Source: Hymenolepis diminuta | Taxonomy: Eukaryota > Platyhelminthes > Cestoda > Cyclophyllidea > Hymenolepididae | Length of the DNA: 64,000 nucleotides | Reading direction: 5' to 3' | Assembly: GCA_900708905.1 (NCBI GenBank) | Contig: CAADRB010000022.1 | Span: forward strand, 235,457 to 299,456 | Part shown: positions 1-13,900 of the stretch, in pieces | Position numbering within the stretch: the first letter of the stretch is position 1 | Layout: the number at the start of each line of letters is the position of its first letter | Position numbers and translations under genes: made by a program | Notes under the pieces: generated by a model | Told to the model about the DNA's origin: nothing | The model's input: only the letters and a program-made list of their open reading frames with translations | Databases searched by the model: none

Positions 1-1248
1 TTGGGTGATTGTAACTCTTGTAGCTTTATATCTCAGCAAGTGTTAGTTGGCATAGTCTAATCATTTTAGCCGGTAAGTCACTATATTAATTGTCCATGAC
101 CTCTTCTTATTTGTTTTTAGATGGCTCCAAAACACGATTAATAGCAGCAATGGTTCGGAAGAATTTCCAGCTTAGAAGATGGACGCATTTTCCTATTTCG
201 GTGAGTTAACAGGATAAGCGCATACGCTATTCCTATTTCCCAGTTGAAAATGCCAGTCATAATTGGCGGTATAAAAATACCTCTTTTCAAAATGCATACT
301 ATGTGGAAAACATATTTCATAGGTAAAAAGCAAGGTAAATCTTCCAAAAGATTGTATTCCCATTTATCTCAGTTCAAAATTATTGCTTCTTCTCCCAGGG
401 CTCTAAGGTAAATTTTAAAAAAGGTTATATTCTCAATGAATACCCAATCACGGGTTCGAAAGATGCTTCTTCTGCGTTAACCAGCAAGCAATAGGAAGTG
501 AAGTAGAAAAAAATTGTGGTGGCGAGGCAAAGAAGTAGACGCTGCTTTGCTGTGGCAAAGTGCAAAGAAAAGGCTTAAACTTTATTGTGGCCAAGTGATG
601 ATTTAAGAGGTTCCTATTTTAGAGAGCCCTTATTAGTACCATCTTGTGAATGGTCGATTAAGCATTCTAAAAAAATTTAGATCGTTGGTATTATAAAATA
701 TAATATTACGATTCATGTACATCTGCTCTTAGGATGACTAAGCTACTGCCTCATAAACAAGCATTGCGGAGATCATTGCACTGATAAGGTTTAATACAGC
801 ACCCAAGGAAAATTTGTTTGTATATACATTCATTAGGTGGACACACAGATAATATAAGAGATCTGGAGCTCAAACACCGCTGAATGAAAAATTTTTCAGC
901 ATATATGTATCTGCATTGTGGCAGATATTGAGTTTTCATATTTTAGGTAAAAATTGTGTACTTGTAATCAAGGGGGAGCACCAGAATAAATGGAGCATCA
1001 AACAAATGCTATGCGGTATGAAACGGAGGAGTGGGTCAAAAATGGATAAGGAGGTGAAAACGTCATCATTTTATTCTTTTTTGGATTCAGTAGCATTGAC
1101 TTGTTCATAAGTTCGAAATGGAAGAGTTCAATTTGTGATCTACTAATGTTTGATCTTCACCGTTAGACTCCAAGTTTCACAAGTGAGGGTGCGTTCATTA
1201 AAATCAGAATTTGTGACCGGTTAGTATAATTCCATGGTTGGTCATACC
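1..1248. other. Intergenic stretch, no gene seen
   Basis: AT-rich sequence with only short open frames (at most about 70 codons) that show no recognisable motif and no chain of phase-compatible exons. Nothing supportable was found before the LTR element that follows. Confidence 0.5.
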
Positions 1249-1604
1249 TGTAGCGGATGCTACATCAAAAAGTCTTTTTGCTACACCTAAGTAATCCTCC
1301 TAAGCAGTCCGAATAACCTCTAGCGGAGTCCAAATTAGCTAAACTATGCCCAGAGTGGTAGGAACCAGAAAGGTGCTGTGTAGAGAGGGTCTATTGATCA
1401 CTTCCTTGTTACTGTGAGTCAAAAGCTTAGTCATTAAATGCAAAGCCACGCCAGGCTGCAGGGATCTTGACTGCTGATTAGTTGAGAAGGACCTTGCAGA
1501 CACGTCCGCGCTTGTTCTCTACGCCACCGGTTACATCCTCGCACTTCCCAGAAAGTTCTAGCGCACGTGATTCAATCAGCCTTGTTAGTGTTGTGAACCC
1601 CACA
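1249..1604 (-). repeat. Probable 3' long terminal repeat
   Basis: The LTR is proposed to begin at 1604 (TGTGGGG on the minus strand, directly after the polypurine tract) and to end near 1249 with CCGCTACA, giving the usual TG...CA ends and about 356 bp. The start is well placed. The end is inferred only from terminal bases and the drop in GC content. No second LTR is in the window, so the boundaries cannot be confirmed internally. Confidence 0.45.
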
Positions 1605-1607
1605 GTA

Positions 1608-1617
1608 CCCTCCCCCT
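1608..1617 (-). other. Polypurine tract of the LTR element
   Basis: AGGGGGAGGG on the minus strand, 3 bp before the proposed LTR start and shortly after the integrase-tail stop codon. This is the expected position of the plus-strand DNA primer in LTR retrotransposons. Confidence 0.5.
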
Positions 1618-3138
1618 AGAGTGTTATTAGATCGCTAAAAGGTAAAAACGCTCTATAATTAGTCACTGTACATAATCGGCCAATCGGGAAGGAAAGCTAA
1701 CTCTTCGACCGCAACGTGTGCGACAGAGTTCGGATCGAGAAATACAAGAAGGTGGAGTGGTAGATTCAACAGTGTCTTGGAGTGAGGACTGGACTGAGGG
1801 AGTAAAAGGTTGTGTAATATCTTTAGAGGAGGACTGAGCACGAGTATTGAATGAGTGTACATTGTCGGGAGACACAAAGGGAAGGTTAAGGAAGTAGAGA
1901 ATTAGGGTTTGCAAGCAGTAAGTAGTTGACAGTAGTTGGTGGCGGTTTGGCTGCTTGATACCACTCGATTTATTTTTAAATGAGAGTAACATCGATAAAT
2001 TTAACAGGGCACTATTCACAACAACTCACACAAACCAATTATTGAGACAGTCGCCTTCTCTTTCATTATAATAGAGACGTCATATATTTCTTTTAAACAT
2101 TAATGAAGCATAGGAAAAGTTATATTATTGAAAAATAGTCGACTACTAATATTCGGTTTACAAAGTTGATTCTTCAATTTTGTCAGCAAAAGTGTAAAAT
2201 GAAATAACTTGCTAAATAAATCAGTTTAAAAATTATTATTCCTGTTTTCGTTATATTTCAGTATGATTACATTTTTCAAATGTATTCATTGTTTATTCAA
2301 AATTTTCCCTGGCTTTCGTTTTGATTTTCTACTTTAACTACTAACAGGCGAATATGCATTCTTCGGCTGCTATTGCATCCACTTGCTTGGATTATAAAAC
2401 TCTGTGTTGCGTGCTCCTAGAATAGTTGAAAGCTTAAATTCCCGCTGGCGCCATAATTTATTGTCAATCATTATCAATGAAATACCAATATCGTACGTAG
2501 GCACCAACTATTATTCAAAATCAGAGCGTTACGATTCTTTCACCCCCTATATCAACCTAAAGAGTAATATTAATAGTATAATGCGGTAATTTTATTTTAA
2601 GTTTTTACAAAAGATTTAATAGCAGTAGTGTGCTCCTTCAAATTCGTCCTCGATTGATGAAACAATCTCTTTCAATTTTAAATTGAATAGATGTAAAAAA
2701 TATAAGTTGTAGTAGTTTTAAGAAGTTAAAACATAGGCAGCGTCGTGTATCTACCAACAAAAAGCGTTTTTATTATCGAAATACTTTAAACAGAAACGTC
2801 TTGAGTCAAGAACTGATTTCTCAATGACTGCCATTCTGGTTATTCTTCATATTCCAGTGCTTAATTTATTCAAGCGTTAATACAGAGGTGCTTTTATTTC
2901 GTTATTATCATTATTCTTAATTATAATACTTTTATTTGTAGTAATTCTTGTTTCCTTTCCCTATCCAACGTTAATAATGGAGAAGATAACTACATCCCTT
3001 AGCTTCAATACAGAATCTTCTAAAACAATATAACCACTTCCATCACCAGAATTCCATCCTTGGATCTAGACCTCAAAGTCATGCAAGTTTTCTGATTATG
3101 CCTATTTACTGAACGTTTCTGCTAGTAATACAAATACT

Positions 3139-3396
3139 ATGAACAAAAACCTTTATAATTTTATGCTACTAGTAATACATAGTTTAATGTTTTACGATGT
3201 TTTGGTAGGTTGTCGTGGATTAGCAAAATTATTCTTTTCAAAAATGCATCGTGATGAATTAACGCTAAAAATAAAGGAAGAGTTTAGAAGAAAACATTGT
3301 TCTCACTTGACTAATTTGCATATTCCCAAGAGGCAGCTCTGTGGACTGTCATTCGACTCATCAGTTGTGAAATTGGCTTCTATCCGCAACAGTTAA
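3139..3396 (+). CDS. Small ORF, possible secreted peptide (doubtful)
   Basis: An 85-codon ATG frame. The first 24 or so residues are hydrophobic and end near a cysteine (FMLLVIHSLMF...VGC), compatible with a signal peptide. The rest is basic, with dibasic RRK and KR sites and two further cysteines. No known family was recognised. No splice sites, promoter or poly(A) signal support it, and an ORF of this length is expected by chance in DNA of this composition. It could be a short secreted or neuropeptide-like precursor, but chance is the default explanation. Confidence 0.15.
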   Translation: MNKNLYNFMLLVIHSLMFYDVLVGCRGLAKLFFSKMHRDELTLKIKEEFRRKHCSHLTNLHIPKRQLCGLSFDSSVVKLASIRNS

Positions 3397-6300
3397 TTCT
3401 CATAGAAAATGCACAAAGTAGATGAAATGAATTATTAATGAGTGTCGTGTTACCTCTAATGGAGCTTTTAGGGTGAATTAAGGATTTAAAATAAATATTT
3501 TGAGTCTGGTCATAACAAAATAACCGGATGAATGAAATATTGAATATGTGATTTTACAGGTAGAACAGAAAATAATTTAGGTGAAAAGTTAAGGACGTGC
3601 AAAAAAAAGACGAAAATTAAGAAAAAATTACTTTAGAAATTCCTAAATCCCTCCATCTACTTTTCTCAATGACATTTACAGACCAGGCAGGCCATTTTCG
3701 AGACATATAAAGACGAAATATGTGCTGTTTAACTCCCATCTCGTTGATTGACATTTTAATGGCATTTTGACAAAAATACAGCCTTTTATGTTTAGACATG
3801 CACAGAGGTCTGTTTTTTGCTTCTATTATTTATGTTGCAGATAATTGTAGGAGCACTCTTTTGTGCTCTTATTATATAATTTTGGATTATTCATACAAAA
3901 GGAACTTGCATTAATTCCCCCTCGAATGTAGGTTTAATCTTACTATCAGCAATAGTCTAAATAGTTAAAAATGCAATTTATTTAATTGTTCTCCGTCAGC
4001 TTGATGTTAATTTTAAATAAAGCTTAGTTGCTAATGTAAAATAGCTAATTCTGCAATGGAGTCATACAATAAATATTTATATCGGAAAAGACTGAATTAG
4101 TTTAATTCCAAGGTATGTTATTTAACAAAGACCTTTGCTTACAGCAGATATCTTCCTATACCTTCTTCGTATAAAGGGGGTTAAAGTTTGACCTATCATC
4201 GACCGATAACAATATCACCCAGACTATCAAGAAATCAAGGGCGGTATAATGGGTCCATTCATTTAAGTGTCGGACAATAGGATGCATAGCTTCCAAGTTC
4301 TAGTACATTAAAGATAGAGCTCTGATAGGCTTCGTGATTACCTTTTCTGCATTTTGACATTCTTTACGAGCTATGATTCAGTATTCCTGGAAAAATGTCC
4401 TCTTTATTTTTATGAACAACCTTGAAATAGGAATTGTTATATGAAAGTACACATCTGGCAGCGCAAAAATTCAGGATAAATTTCTAGTGGAGTCAGTACC
4501 AGTATTTCTACTACCACCGTGCAGCGCAGTATTGCTTCCACAAACTGAAAAATAATAGGCCACCTGAAACTATCTGCGGGCTGTGAAACATTCCACCCAC
4601 CTCAAGAAAGAAAATGAACACTTACCATTATGCTTGTTAACATTCAATCAGTGCCCACAGTAATTGTAAATATGGCAACTACGGTATTTTTACCTTTATA
4701 TATCGAATTTTTTTAATTTTATAGGTTTTGAGCTCTTTAATTTAATTTTTTGATATTCTCGATGTAAAATCTTGCTCCTTGGTTCGAATCAACCACTAAT
4801 TGCTTCTTGTATCATGCGTATTGTGATTGACCTTTTTTCTGAAAATCACTTTCAATTTTGCTGTTATGTGTCAACAGTGAAATTAACCTGTTGGATTATG
4901 AAGCAGTTAATTAATGCTTGTTAAGTGTGGTCCCTACAAATGCCGGAACTTTGGTTAAAGATGGAAACCGTTGTAGCGGATATGTCCTGTTACCAAAAAA
5001 GTCCCACCTTTCCGTTTGATTCATCAAATTCGTCAATACTGTGATATTACATACCAAACAGTTCCCTTTTGATAATCAATCAAAACCATGATGTCGATGC
5101 AAAATATGATGCTTTGAGATTCAAATCTCTCACTTTTTATTTCAAGATGAAGTAAAAGGGATTGATCCTCAGTCAAAAATCAGCATGTGTGACTAGAAGG
5201 ATAGATTATCCAACGACAGTTGAGAGTGACTGTGTCGTCTATTAATGGTCTAACGTTCAGTTCCTATGTCTTGAATGTTCAGAGCGTATCAACCGGATTT
5301 TTCCATCTTTCTACGGTTTTTACACCTTCCTTCAACATACTAAGTAAATACTTTCTGTAATTGCATGATTTTCTTTTCTGTTTCGAACTCAATTATGACG
5401 AAATAACATTTAATTTGAAAATTATCCATTCGAGAGAGGAGAATGTTTGAATAATTTATAAATAGTAATATCCGGTAGACACGCAAGAAAGTAATATAAA
5501 TTTCGAAGCAAAAGTCAAAGCTCTTCTACAAAAAATATATCTCAGAAAATATATTTAAAATAAGCAATTTTTGTTTTAAGCGATTGCAATCGGATCTTAA
5601 TAAAAGAAATCACAGATTGCCGTCTTTGAGAATCAAATACTTTTTTGCTTCGAGTTTGCTCTTTCATTTTATTATTTTTCATTTTAGTAAATAATAATAT
5701 GCAACCAATTTGATTGCCATTTAACCCTCTTCTAGAGACCAACTTGTGCAGAACCCCAAAAGTCCATTAGAGGTTGGGACTTTCTGTCACCATCGAAGGT
5801 CTTCTACATACTTGTGCGTCTATATCTCTTAGAATAATTTAATATATAGGCCAAAAACAGTATTCTCACAAATTCCTTTCCAGCGAAAAGCCTTTAAAAG
5901 CGCAAATCTGCGTGCAATTTTAAATATTACAAAGATTTGAGGCATTTCGCGTTATCTGGTGGCTAAATGCAAAAAGAAACTTTAGGTCGACTACTTAATT
6001 TATTTAAATAAGTAGAAACAGAAAGTGGACAGGGAAGCTTGTTCATCACATCGATTCGCTGTCATTTATGAGTAGTGCAACTTCATATCACTCAGGGAGT
6101 ATATTAAAGCGTACGCATTTTATAAGCTAAAACTGAATTCAATTTTGGGGAAATTTCCATTAGATAAAACGACTAATTGCATGAGGTTATTTTTAGACAG
6201 CTTTCTGAGAGTTAGAAGTCTATCAGTGGGTAAGGTAGTATCACCGTACATACACCGGTATATTCATTGAAATCCATAGGGATATGCAAGCAGCTTTTAG

Positions 6301-7041
6301 ACTCTACAATCCCTCTTATAAGCTTCTAAATCGCCATGCGTTTGCATACAAACACTCTATGGAATTCTTGATGTAATCCTACCCCTTGCTCTACCGCTAT
6401 GCTCCCGTTTCTACCACTCGGCTATATCTCTCTTATTTACAATTCCCTTCTACCTTACCTGTTTCTCAAAATCATGCCAGCTAACTCCTACAATCGAGTC
6501 CTTCAGCTGCTGTTCTCTAATTGCACCGCACCCTAACCTATCTTCTAATTTTGAAACCCTTGTATGTTTCTCTTTCTCCCTATCCTCCCTCTCCCCAAGT
6601 TATTTGCATCAGATCAACATTAGAATAACCTGATACGTACTTTTCTAATTTTGATTCATTTAAGAGGAAATTAAGTGTTTTCCTTTACTCAAAATTCTAT
6701 TTAGCCAACTTCCAACTCATCAAAACTTGTATTATGCAACGTAACGAAATTTAATTTGTATTAAAGAAAGTTATAAGGATAAAGAAGCATCAGTCACTAT
6801 TCAAGTAAATGAGAATTTGTAACAACGTGAGGACAATCTATCGCGGCCACATCGATCGATTAGAAGAAATAAATCAAGTCACTCATGTCGCCAGATCAGT
6901 TCGGAGGTGGCAGGCAAGCCATCCCAATTTATTAATAAATAAATTAGGTTTACACACAAAACATTTCTTTGTTAGAGGTCAGTGATGTCTCGTTGTCGGT
7001 GTCTCGGCGTGATGATCGACACCTGTTTAGATATCTATATG

Positions 7042-7059
7042 CACACACACAAACACACA
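7042..7059. repeat. CA-rich microsatellite
   Basis: Imperfect (CA)n run interrupted by AA. Confidence 0.7.
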
Positions 7060-7826
7060 GCGGGACCATCTGTGGACAGTACAGTGGAAATCTTATCGCC
7101 AGGTGTTGATAGACATCTGCTGACAATAGTAGAATTCTATACTTTTAAGAATGAAAATCCTCATCGTCCCCTCTCATTTCCCTGTGATCAATTCGTGATT
7201 TTGGCTTGAACTTCAATTGATTACCTTTTAACCTTTTTTTGGTAATTCAACTTTAGCTTTTTTTATTTTAAAACTTTTTAAAATAATGCCAATATATTGG
7301 GAAATCCAAGGAACAATATTCTTACTCATTTGGTAATTCTAACTAACTTATCATAAATATGATCAGTTCCTGATAATAGAGAGATCAGGTAGCATTTTTT
7401 TCATTCTACAACTTGAATTTACGTTTGTATTTATAATGCTTCAGAGAAAAATTATTAAAACGATAACTGAATAAACTTGAATGCAAGGATATTTTGTTGG
7501 ACATCTCTTGAAAATTTTGACAAAGTTTTAGAAGTGAAGAAAGAACTAATTTATTAAATCGAGGCCCGAAAAATAGCTCAATTTCTTCCTCTGTGATTAC
7601 CTCTAGATTATTCGATTAGTGAAAATTATTATGCCTCCCAATATATTGCCAAACTTTGGAAAAACATCAAAATTTTTTATTTTTGTACATTTGAATCAGA
7701 TAATAAACTGTCCGCTATTTATTAAAAAACTACTAGTCATTCAAAATTAGCTCATTAAATATTTCTTTCTTGTCATTGACGTCACTAGGAAATACCTTCA
7801 TACTATCTGTTGAAAAAATGTATGCC

Positions 7827-7832
7827 TTTATT
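7827..7832 (-). terminator. Poly(A) signal of the SLC13 gene
   Basis: AATAAA on the minus strand, about 116 bp downstream of the SLC13 stop codon, the first such hexamer after it. Confidence 0.6.
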
Positions 7833-7947
7833 CCCTTAAAAGAGATTATAAGAAAGTCAAGATTCTTTTTACTTTCAATATTTACTCATAATCACAACCC
7901 CAAAAGATTCAGGCTATTAAGACACTTCAACGAGATCTAAGATATCT

Positions 7948-10900
7948 TTATCCTTTACCAGTGATGTTAAGTGCCCAGTCAGGAACAGTATTCAGATCAA
8001 ACAGCGCTGTTCCATAAGTCATCGTGCATATTGTCACGATGAGTTGAGCCAGTAGATTAAGAATGAATCCCGTTTTCATCTAAAGGATAAAGAGTTGTGA
8101 ATTACCAAAGGTTATATTTAATCGTAATGCCCTCAGGTTAAGACCATTTTGGTCAGATGTCTTATGGGTTTTGATTACGAGGGAAAAAATAATAAAAATT
8201 ATACATCTGGTAGGGAAGGTTTTGTAATATTAACTTTATTGAAGGATAAGGCTTTATTATCCTGTTCTCACCCCATTTTTTGCACGGTTAGGAATTGTGA
8301 CGTTCCATTTCAACAGACTAACGGTTTTCAAGCTTGTTAAAAAACATCGCATCGGAAACTTAATTCTCTAAGGATTTTTTCAAACAGTAATTATTAATTT
8401 ATAAAAATCGTGAAATCTTTCGTGTATTCCTCATGCCCTCTTTGAAGATTAGAGATATTTTCAAAATATAACTATGGTCCGGGCAATTCTCTCAATATTT
8501 TAATAATATCGAAATAAATCAGGTAACACCTATTCTGCTAATTTTGCCGGTAAACATTTAAGTTCTGTCTGCTATCTAAATTTATATTTTGAGCCTTAGT
8601 ATCAAAATAAATTTTGCATTGAGATTTTATCTCGGTTTTACATAAAACCGTTTAAGTTTGTTTTAAACTAAACGAACAATTAGTAAAACACTGATCTGCG
8701 CTCGTTGTTTTAATTTACGATGTGATTAAAACAAGTTGTGAGATCTTTTTAAAATAAATACTTTACGGTATTTTAAGTATTTGCCACCAACACCTTTATG
8801 AAATAAACTCCTCTAAGTTATCGAAACCAAGGGTAGCAGAATTTGTAAAATTTTAGATGTTTTCATGAATTCATTAATTTGCATTAACTGGATAAACACA
8901 AAATAAATCGTTTTGGTTTAATAGTAAATATATAAATAAGATTTATTTATAAGAATTTCCACCTATTAAACCTAAGCGTTGTTTATACTCAAATACTTCC
9001 TTAATTTCAGCTCCCTATTATCTCCATTTGATTAAAATAAATGATTACATTTTGCTTCAGAATATAATTTTGGCAAGGCGATATAGAACTTTTCTTATTT
9101 TTTAGTGGAGTGAAATGAGATGGAAATGTGGCGATTTTGGATCTTCGAATTTGATATTTATCTTCATTTAAGAGGGTAATCAATTTTGATATCCCAGAGG
9201 GCTTTTGGGTTGAGATAGTTTAAAATATTGGAGCTTAGCTTTGAAAGTTGCTAAATAAAGAAGTTGAGCACAATATAATCTTCCCCAAAGTGAACGTTGT
9301 GTCATTTTGTTTTTGTAATCTAGCATTCAAAAGGCAATTTTTATTCTTAGAATATCAGAAAAATGCGTCCAATTCGGAGATCGAAAAAGCTAGTGTGATT
9401 TGAAATTTTGTATTCGTGAAGTTAAACAAACCTACCATTCGCTAGATTTCCTTCTACTTTTCTCACCCTACTAAACACTCAGGGAAATGAATGAATAGTT
9501 ATAAATAGACGGAAAGTTTGCAAGCTGGAAACGATCGAATAAGTTAATTGAACGTGGGATTATAAAGTTGGCGACGTACCATTTCAAAGAGGCGAACGCG
9601 ACCCTTGGCAAAAATGATGGCGTTTGGTGGGGTGGCAGCAGGCAAGATAAAAGCCAGAGAGGTTGCCATTACGAGAGGAAGTGCCAACGCCAAAGGATGA
9701 AGAGATACTTTGTTGGCCTATTTGGACAAAATTCGCGTCCAGAGATAAAAAAATCAATATAACAGATAATCAAGTTAATCAGTTTAATCAGAATTTTTCG
9801 ATAACAGATATTTGTGACATGTTGAAAATATGCACATTGGTTACCAAAAATATAAAAATATGCCGTTTTATTATGATACATTTTTATTTCATTTCTAATA
9901 GAATTTTTATACTTATTAAGCCGACATTTCTAAAAATATTGCCGAGTACATAACTATTTAAAGTATTTAGAATATGAAGTATGTATTATCAAACACAAGT
10001 AGGTGAGTTATGACTTTACGTTTTAAGAAAAATACTTATTATTAAATGCGAGCACGTATTTCTTATTATTAGAAAGAATGAAGAGTATTCAAATTGGTCA
10101 GAGTAAAACTCCAAACCATTCGTATTTAATTTTGAGGTGAAAATTGAAATGATGAGCTTACTTTTTCAAAAGTAGAATATTCATATAGATATATATATAT
10201 ATATGTATTTCTGAAAATATTAACTTAGGTATTAATAGCAATGTTAACTCCCAGGCCCATATAGGAAAGCACTTCCACCACTAATTTCTGGCAGGGATTT
10301 AGCATCTTGGAGACTAGCTAGTGAAAAATTGAAACTCTATGATTCTCTTTATTAACTTGGCTTGATAATATTTTCAAAATCAGTAATGCCTTAAATTAAT
10401 GACATTTAGAGTTATTTGGCAACTAATAATCTGCATTTGTATAATATTAAATTCTATCTTTAATTGATTTTATTATTAGTTACTATGAAAATAAGTTGAC
10501 GTACTGGGTGTTCCGCAATGTTAGCCTTGCAAATCTATTTTTCTGGCAAGCACGATTAGATGATGCTAGTACTTTAACTGGAAAAGTTAAGCGAAACTTA
10601 TCTTCCCTCTGAAACTTTTGGAAGAATATTTCAATGAAGATAATTTAACCTATTTAAAATAGTTGGAGATTAATTTATAACCTGCTCTCTATAACACTGA
10701 ATGGTCACTGATAATAACTAGATCTAAATAGTTTTCTGCTATTTGGCTTCAGGCCAAGTAGTGCTACTCGAGTTCTTAATCCGCCTGGAGAATCCCGAAG
10801 AATCAAACATACAGTCTCCTTCTTCTCTCATTTACTGACATCCAATAAGAATGCAGCCTACTTCATCACACCCATCCCTTCATCTTGTGACCACTAATCC

Positions 10901-13900
10901 ATTTCTTTGTGATAATGCTCTTTCCACTTGATTTAGCAATTGCTAAATTTAGGGAAAAATAAAAACTTTACCTGATGGTGGATTTTAAATAAACTGCTAA
11001 ATTTAATGGCTTGTGTTTGTTAAAACCGTTAACCACTTTTTTGTGAATTTGGCTGACGGTAATATCCTAGAAGCCGAAGGAACGAATTGTCATATTTTCA
11101 GATCTACTTTAACAGATCTATGTGATTATTACTTTACTTATTTATAAATAAGTGTACAGTTTTACAGCTCCTGTGATTAGAAATTAATAATTAATGGAAA
11201 GTTTATGACCAAGAAAAATTTCCATTTATAGCAGACGACAAACTTACGAGTTCGAACATGATAGGAGTGAGTATTGAGACAGTAGCGGTGTTTGATACTG
11301 TTTCCGTTAAAAATGAGCACATCATAGTCAGGAGATAGACTAATGCGAATACTGGAAGGTTGCCAACTCCGATTAGATAATTGCTGATAATCGTTGACAG
11401 ACCCGATGACTATAAAATGTTTAAAAGGATTTAAAAGTGCAAAATGTACGTTGATAAAATTATCTTGATACTAGTTTTGTCATGATTTGCGTTCTATACT
11501 ACAAATCGGTACAAATTGGAGCCCCAAATATTCACGAATAATCTGTTTAAACTGCATCAAAATGGTAATAATATAAAACTTAAACACAAATGGACTGTTT
11601 TAAATTATTTTTTCTTATTATTTTATCAAAAATTGAAATTTTTTATAAACAGTTAAAGGCGAATTCTTCTACTTCCTTTATTTGAAGTATGATAGTCACA
11701 CTATTATTAATTTACTTAAATAATTAATGATTCTGCTAAAAATATAATAAAATAAATATTTATAACTAACTCTCAATGACTGCTTACTTTCATTTGCACA
11801 TAGTTCTCAAATTATCTATGGAATAATCACGATTTATTATACTGTAAAATAATTAATGCTGACATATGTTAAATTACAAGGCTTAAACTTGTATTTATTC
11901 GCTTGTTGAATGACTTCCCAGCACTGAATTGCGTCTAGACTCTTTCCAAAAGTTCGACATTGAGATAGTTTTGTTTAAAAGGGGGGACAAGGAGGGAGTG
12001 TCCATCGAAAGGTTTGTGTGTTTAAGCATACCGTTACTATTTTTGAAAGCGCAAAGCCTCCGCCAATTAGTACAACGACTCCCCAAGCGCATTTGGATTC
12101 AGCCACAGTCCATGGCAAAAGAGGTAGATTTATTCTATGCAAGGCTTCATTGCCTACAATGTGTATATGTGTTCATTTGATTATTATCTACAACTTACGA
12201 GTTTCGTCTGGTCTAACGCGCAGTTTGAATGGGTTATTGTATGGCAAAACCATTGCAAGGAACGCTATCAAAACTATTGGCTGGGTATCACCGACATAGC
12301 TGAAATTTATTCAGTTTTATAATAATGTCCAGTGAGTTTAGTATTAAAACAAATAACTTCACTAAACTTACTTTATAACCCGACCTTTTGAATTTGTTTT
12401 AATCGGCATAAACCTGGACCAACCTGGAATTCCAGGTTCTCTTGCAATCCATAGAAATATCAAGGAGGTAAAAAGGATTAAAACCGTTCCTTCTGCCCAA
12501 CTGAAGTGTATTAAAAAACAAAAGTAACTTAGAATAGCGATGATAGTACAGATGGTTCTTGATAAAGATTCTTACGTCATGGGTCCGAGGACTTTCTTTT
12601 CTTCTACGAGAATTTGCTCTACTATATCAGATAGAGGGATATCTTTGCTGCCTTCGGCCTTTTCGAGCTCGTTTTCATTTTCCTCATTTTCATAAGGAGT
12701 TTTGACTGAGCTCTGACCAGATCTGCGTTTCGGTCTACTGCAGCTGAATAATTGCCTAAAATTTAACAAATAGCAACTACGTGATAAAAGCTTTTTGAGC
12801 AAAAACTAAAAGGCATTAAACAATAGACTCAACTTACTTTGGGCCAAGATAAATTATACAGATCACAAACCAAATGCAGAATAGAGTAATTAGAGATATA
12901 GGAATGGCGTAAGCCATCCATGAACCGAAATTTAAACCCGTATGTGGACCATACACACTGAAAATGAATAGAATGAGTCAATGTTTTTTATCATGATCAA
13001 CTTAATTGAGGTGGCAAAATTATCAAAAGTTTGGGTTATTTTGAAAAAGCGTAATTTTTATTTGAATTTAAAAATTTAATTGCCAAAAAGTATTCTCCTG
13101 TTACTAATGAAATAAACATTCAAGATTTCATTAGGTGAATCCTTGGACTTGAGTTTAGCATGGTAGTTATTGACTATTGTTGAATCAACTTGAGCATTTA
13201 ATTCTGTAATGATTCTCCACCTTCTTTGAACTCTAACTTAGTTTGCCATAAAATGTGCTAATAACTTACGACATTCTTGAAAATTTTCTTACTTAGAATT
13301 GCTTTTATCTCTTATATTAATAACTACTATCTTAAAGTAAACATTTGGGATCCAGAGAAAGTGCGAGCATTCAGCAGATATGGTGAAGCGAATCTAAACA
13401 TTATTTTATTTGATTAGAATGAAGACACTTATAGCATCACAGTATTACTATACAAAATAATATATATTATTACTAGCATAAATGAAACGCTTACTCAGTG
13501 AGAAGATTGTAGATGACGAGATTTGTTGGGGTTCCGGTTAAGGTTCCCATACCTCCAGTACTTGCCGAGTAGCAAACACTCAAGCTGAGACCGATTCCAA
13601 ATTTCTCCCATTTCGATGCTTTCTTCTTGGTATGTTCCTTCACATTTTTGTTTCTTAAAAAATTATGAATAAGTGGAAATTCGAAAAAAGCTCTCAAAAG
13701 ACAAGACTGATTTAGAAATTTTATCCATTTAATTCGAGTAGTAATAATGATAACAATATCATTAAGCTTTAAATTAAACAAAAACTAAAATATTTCAATT
13801 AAATGCTTTAAAAATTTGTTTTAATAATTTAATTTTTTACGCGTTAGCAATTTTTTTCCTTTAACAAAATATTGTTAATTGATTTCAAATCTACTCTTTG

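Larger units (their letters stand above)
1249..2019 (-). mobile_element. 3' end of a Gypsy-like LTR retrotransposon
   Basis: On the minus strand an open frame (2019 down to 1663) ends in the basic tail TRCGRRVSFPSRLADYVQ, the kind of C-terminal tail that follows the integrase domain in many Gypsy/Ty3-type Pol proteins. About 45 bp after its stop lies a purine run, AGGGGGAGGG, then TGTGGGGTTC, which looks like polypurine tract followed by LTR start. The segment is more GC-rich than its surroundings. Reverse transcriptase, RNase H and the integrase core are absent upstream, so this is a truncated, non-autonomous remnant. The upstream part of the open frame has no recognisable domain. Assignment to the Gypsy group rests on the tail and the tract order; a BEL-like origin is less likely. 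Confidence 0.6.
2020..7826. other. Intergenic stretch, no confident gene
   Basis: About 5.8 kb of AT-rich sequence. Both strands were read for exon chains; only isolated short open frames occur. The single candidate worth noting is at 3139-3396. A CA-rich microsatellite lies at 7042-7059. Confidence 0.45.

Noticed and set aside
4781..4790. GGTTCGAATC, a tRNA B-box-like sequence
   Set aside because: No A box, acceptor stem or cloverleaf can be built around it.
9568..9953. Plus-strand ORFs of 64 and 96 codons
   Set aside because: The GC-rich part is the reverse complement of the SLC13 exon 9580-9717; the rest runs into AT-rich intron.
11929..12322. Several overlapping plus-strand ORFs
   Set aside because: They lie antisense to SLC13 exons 12032-12153 and 12199-12299 and are shadows of real coding sequence.
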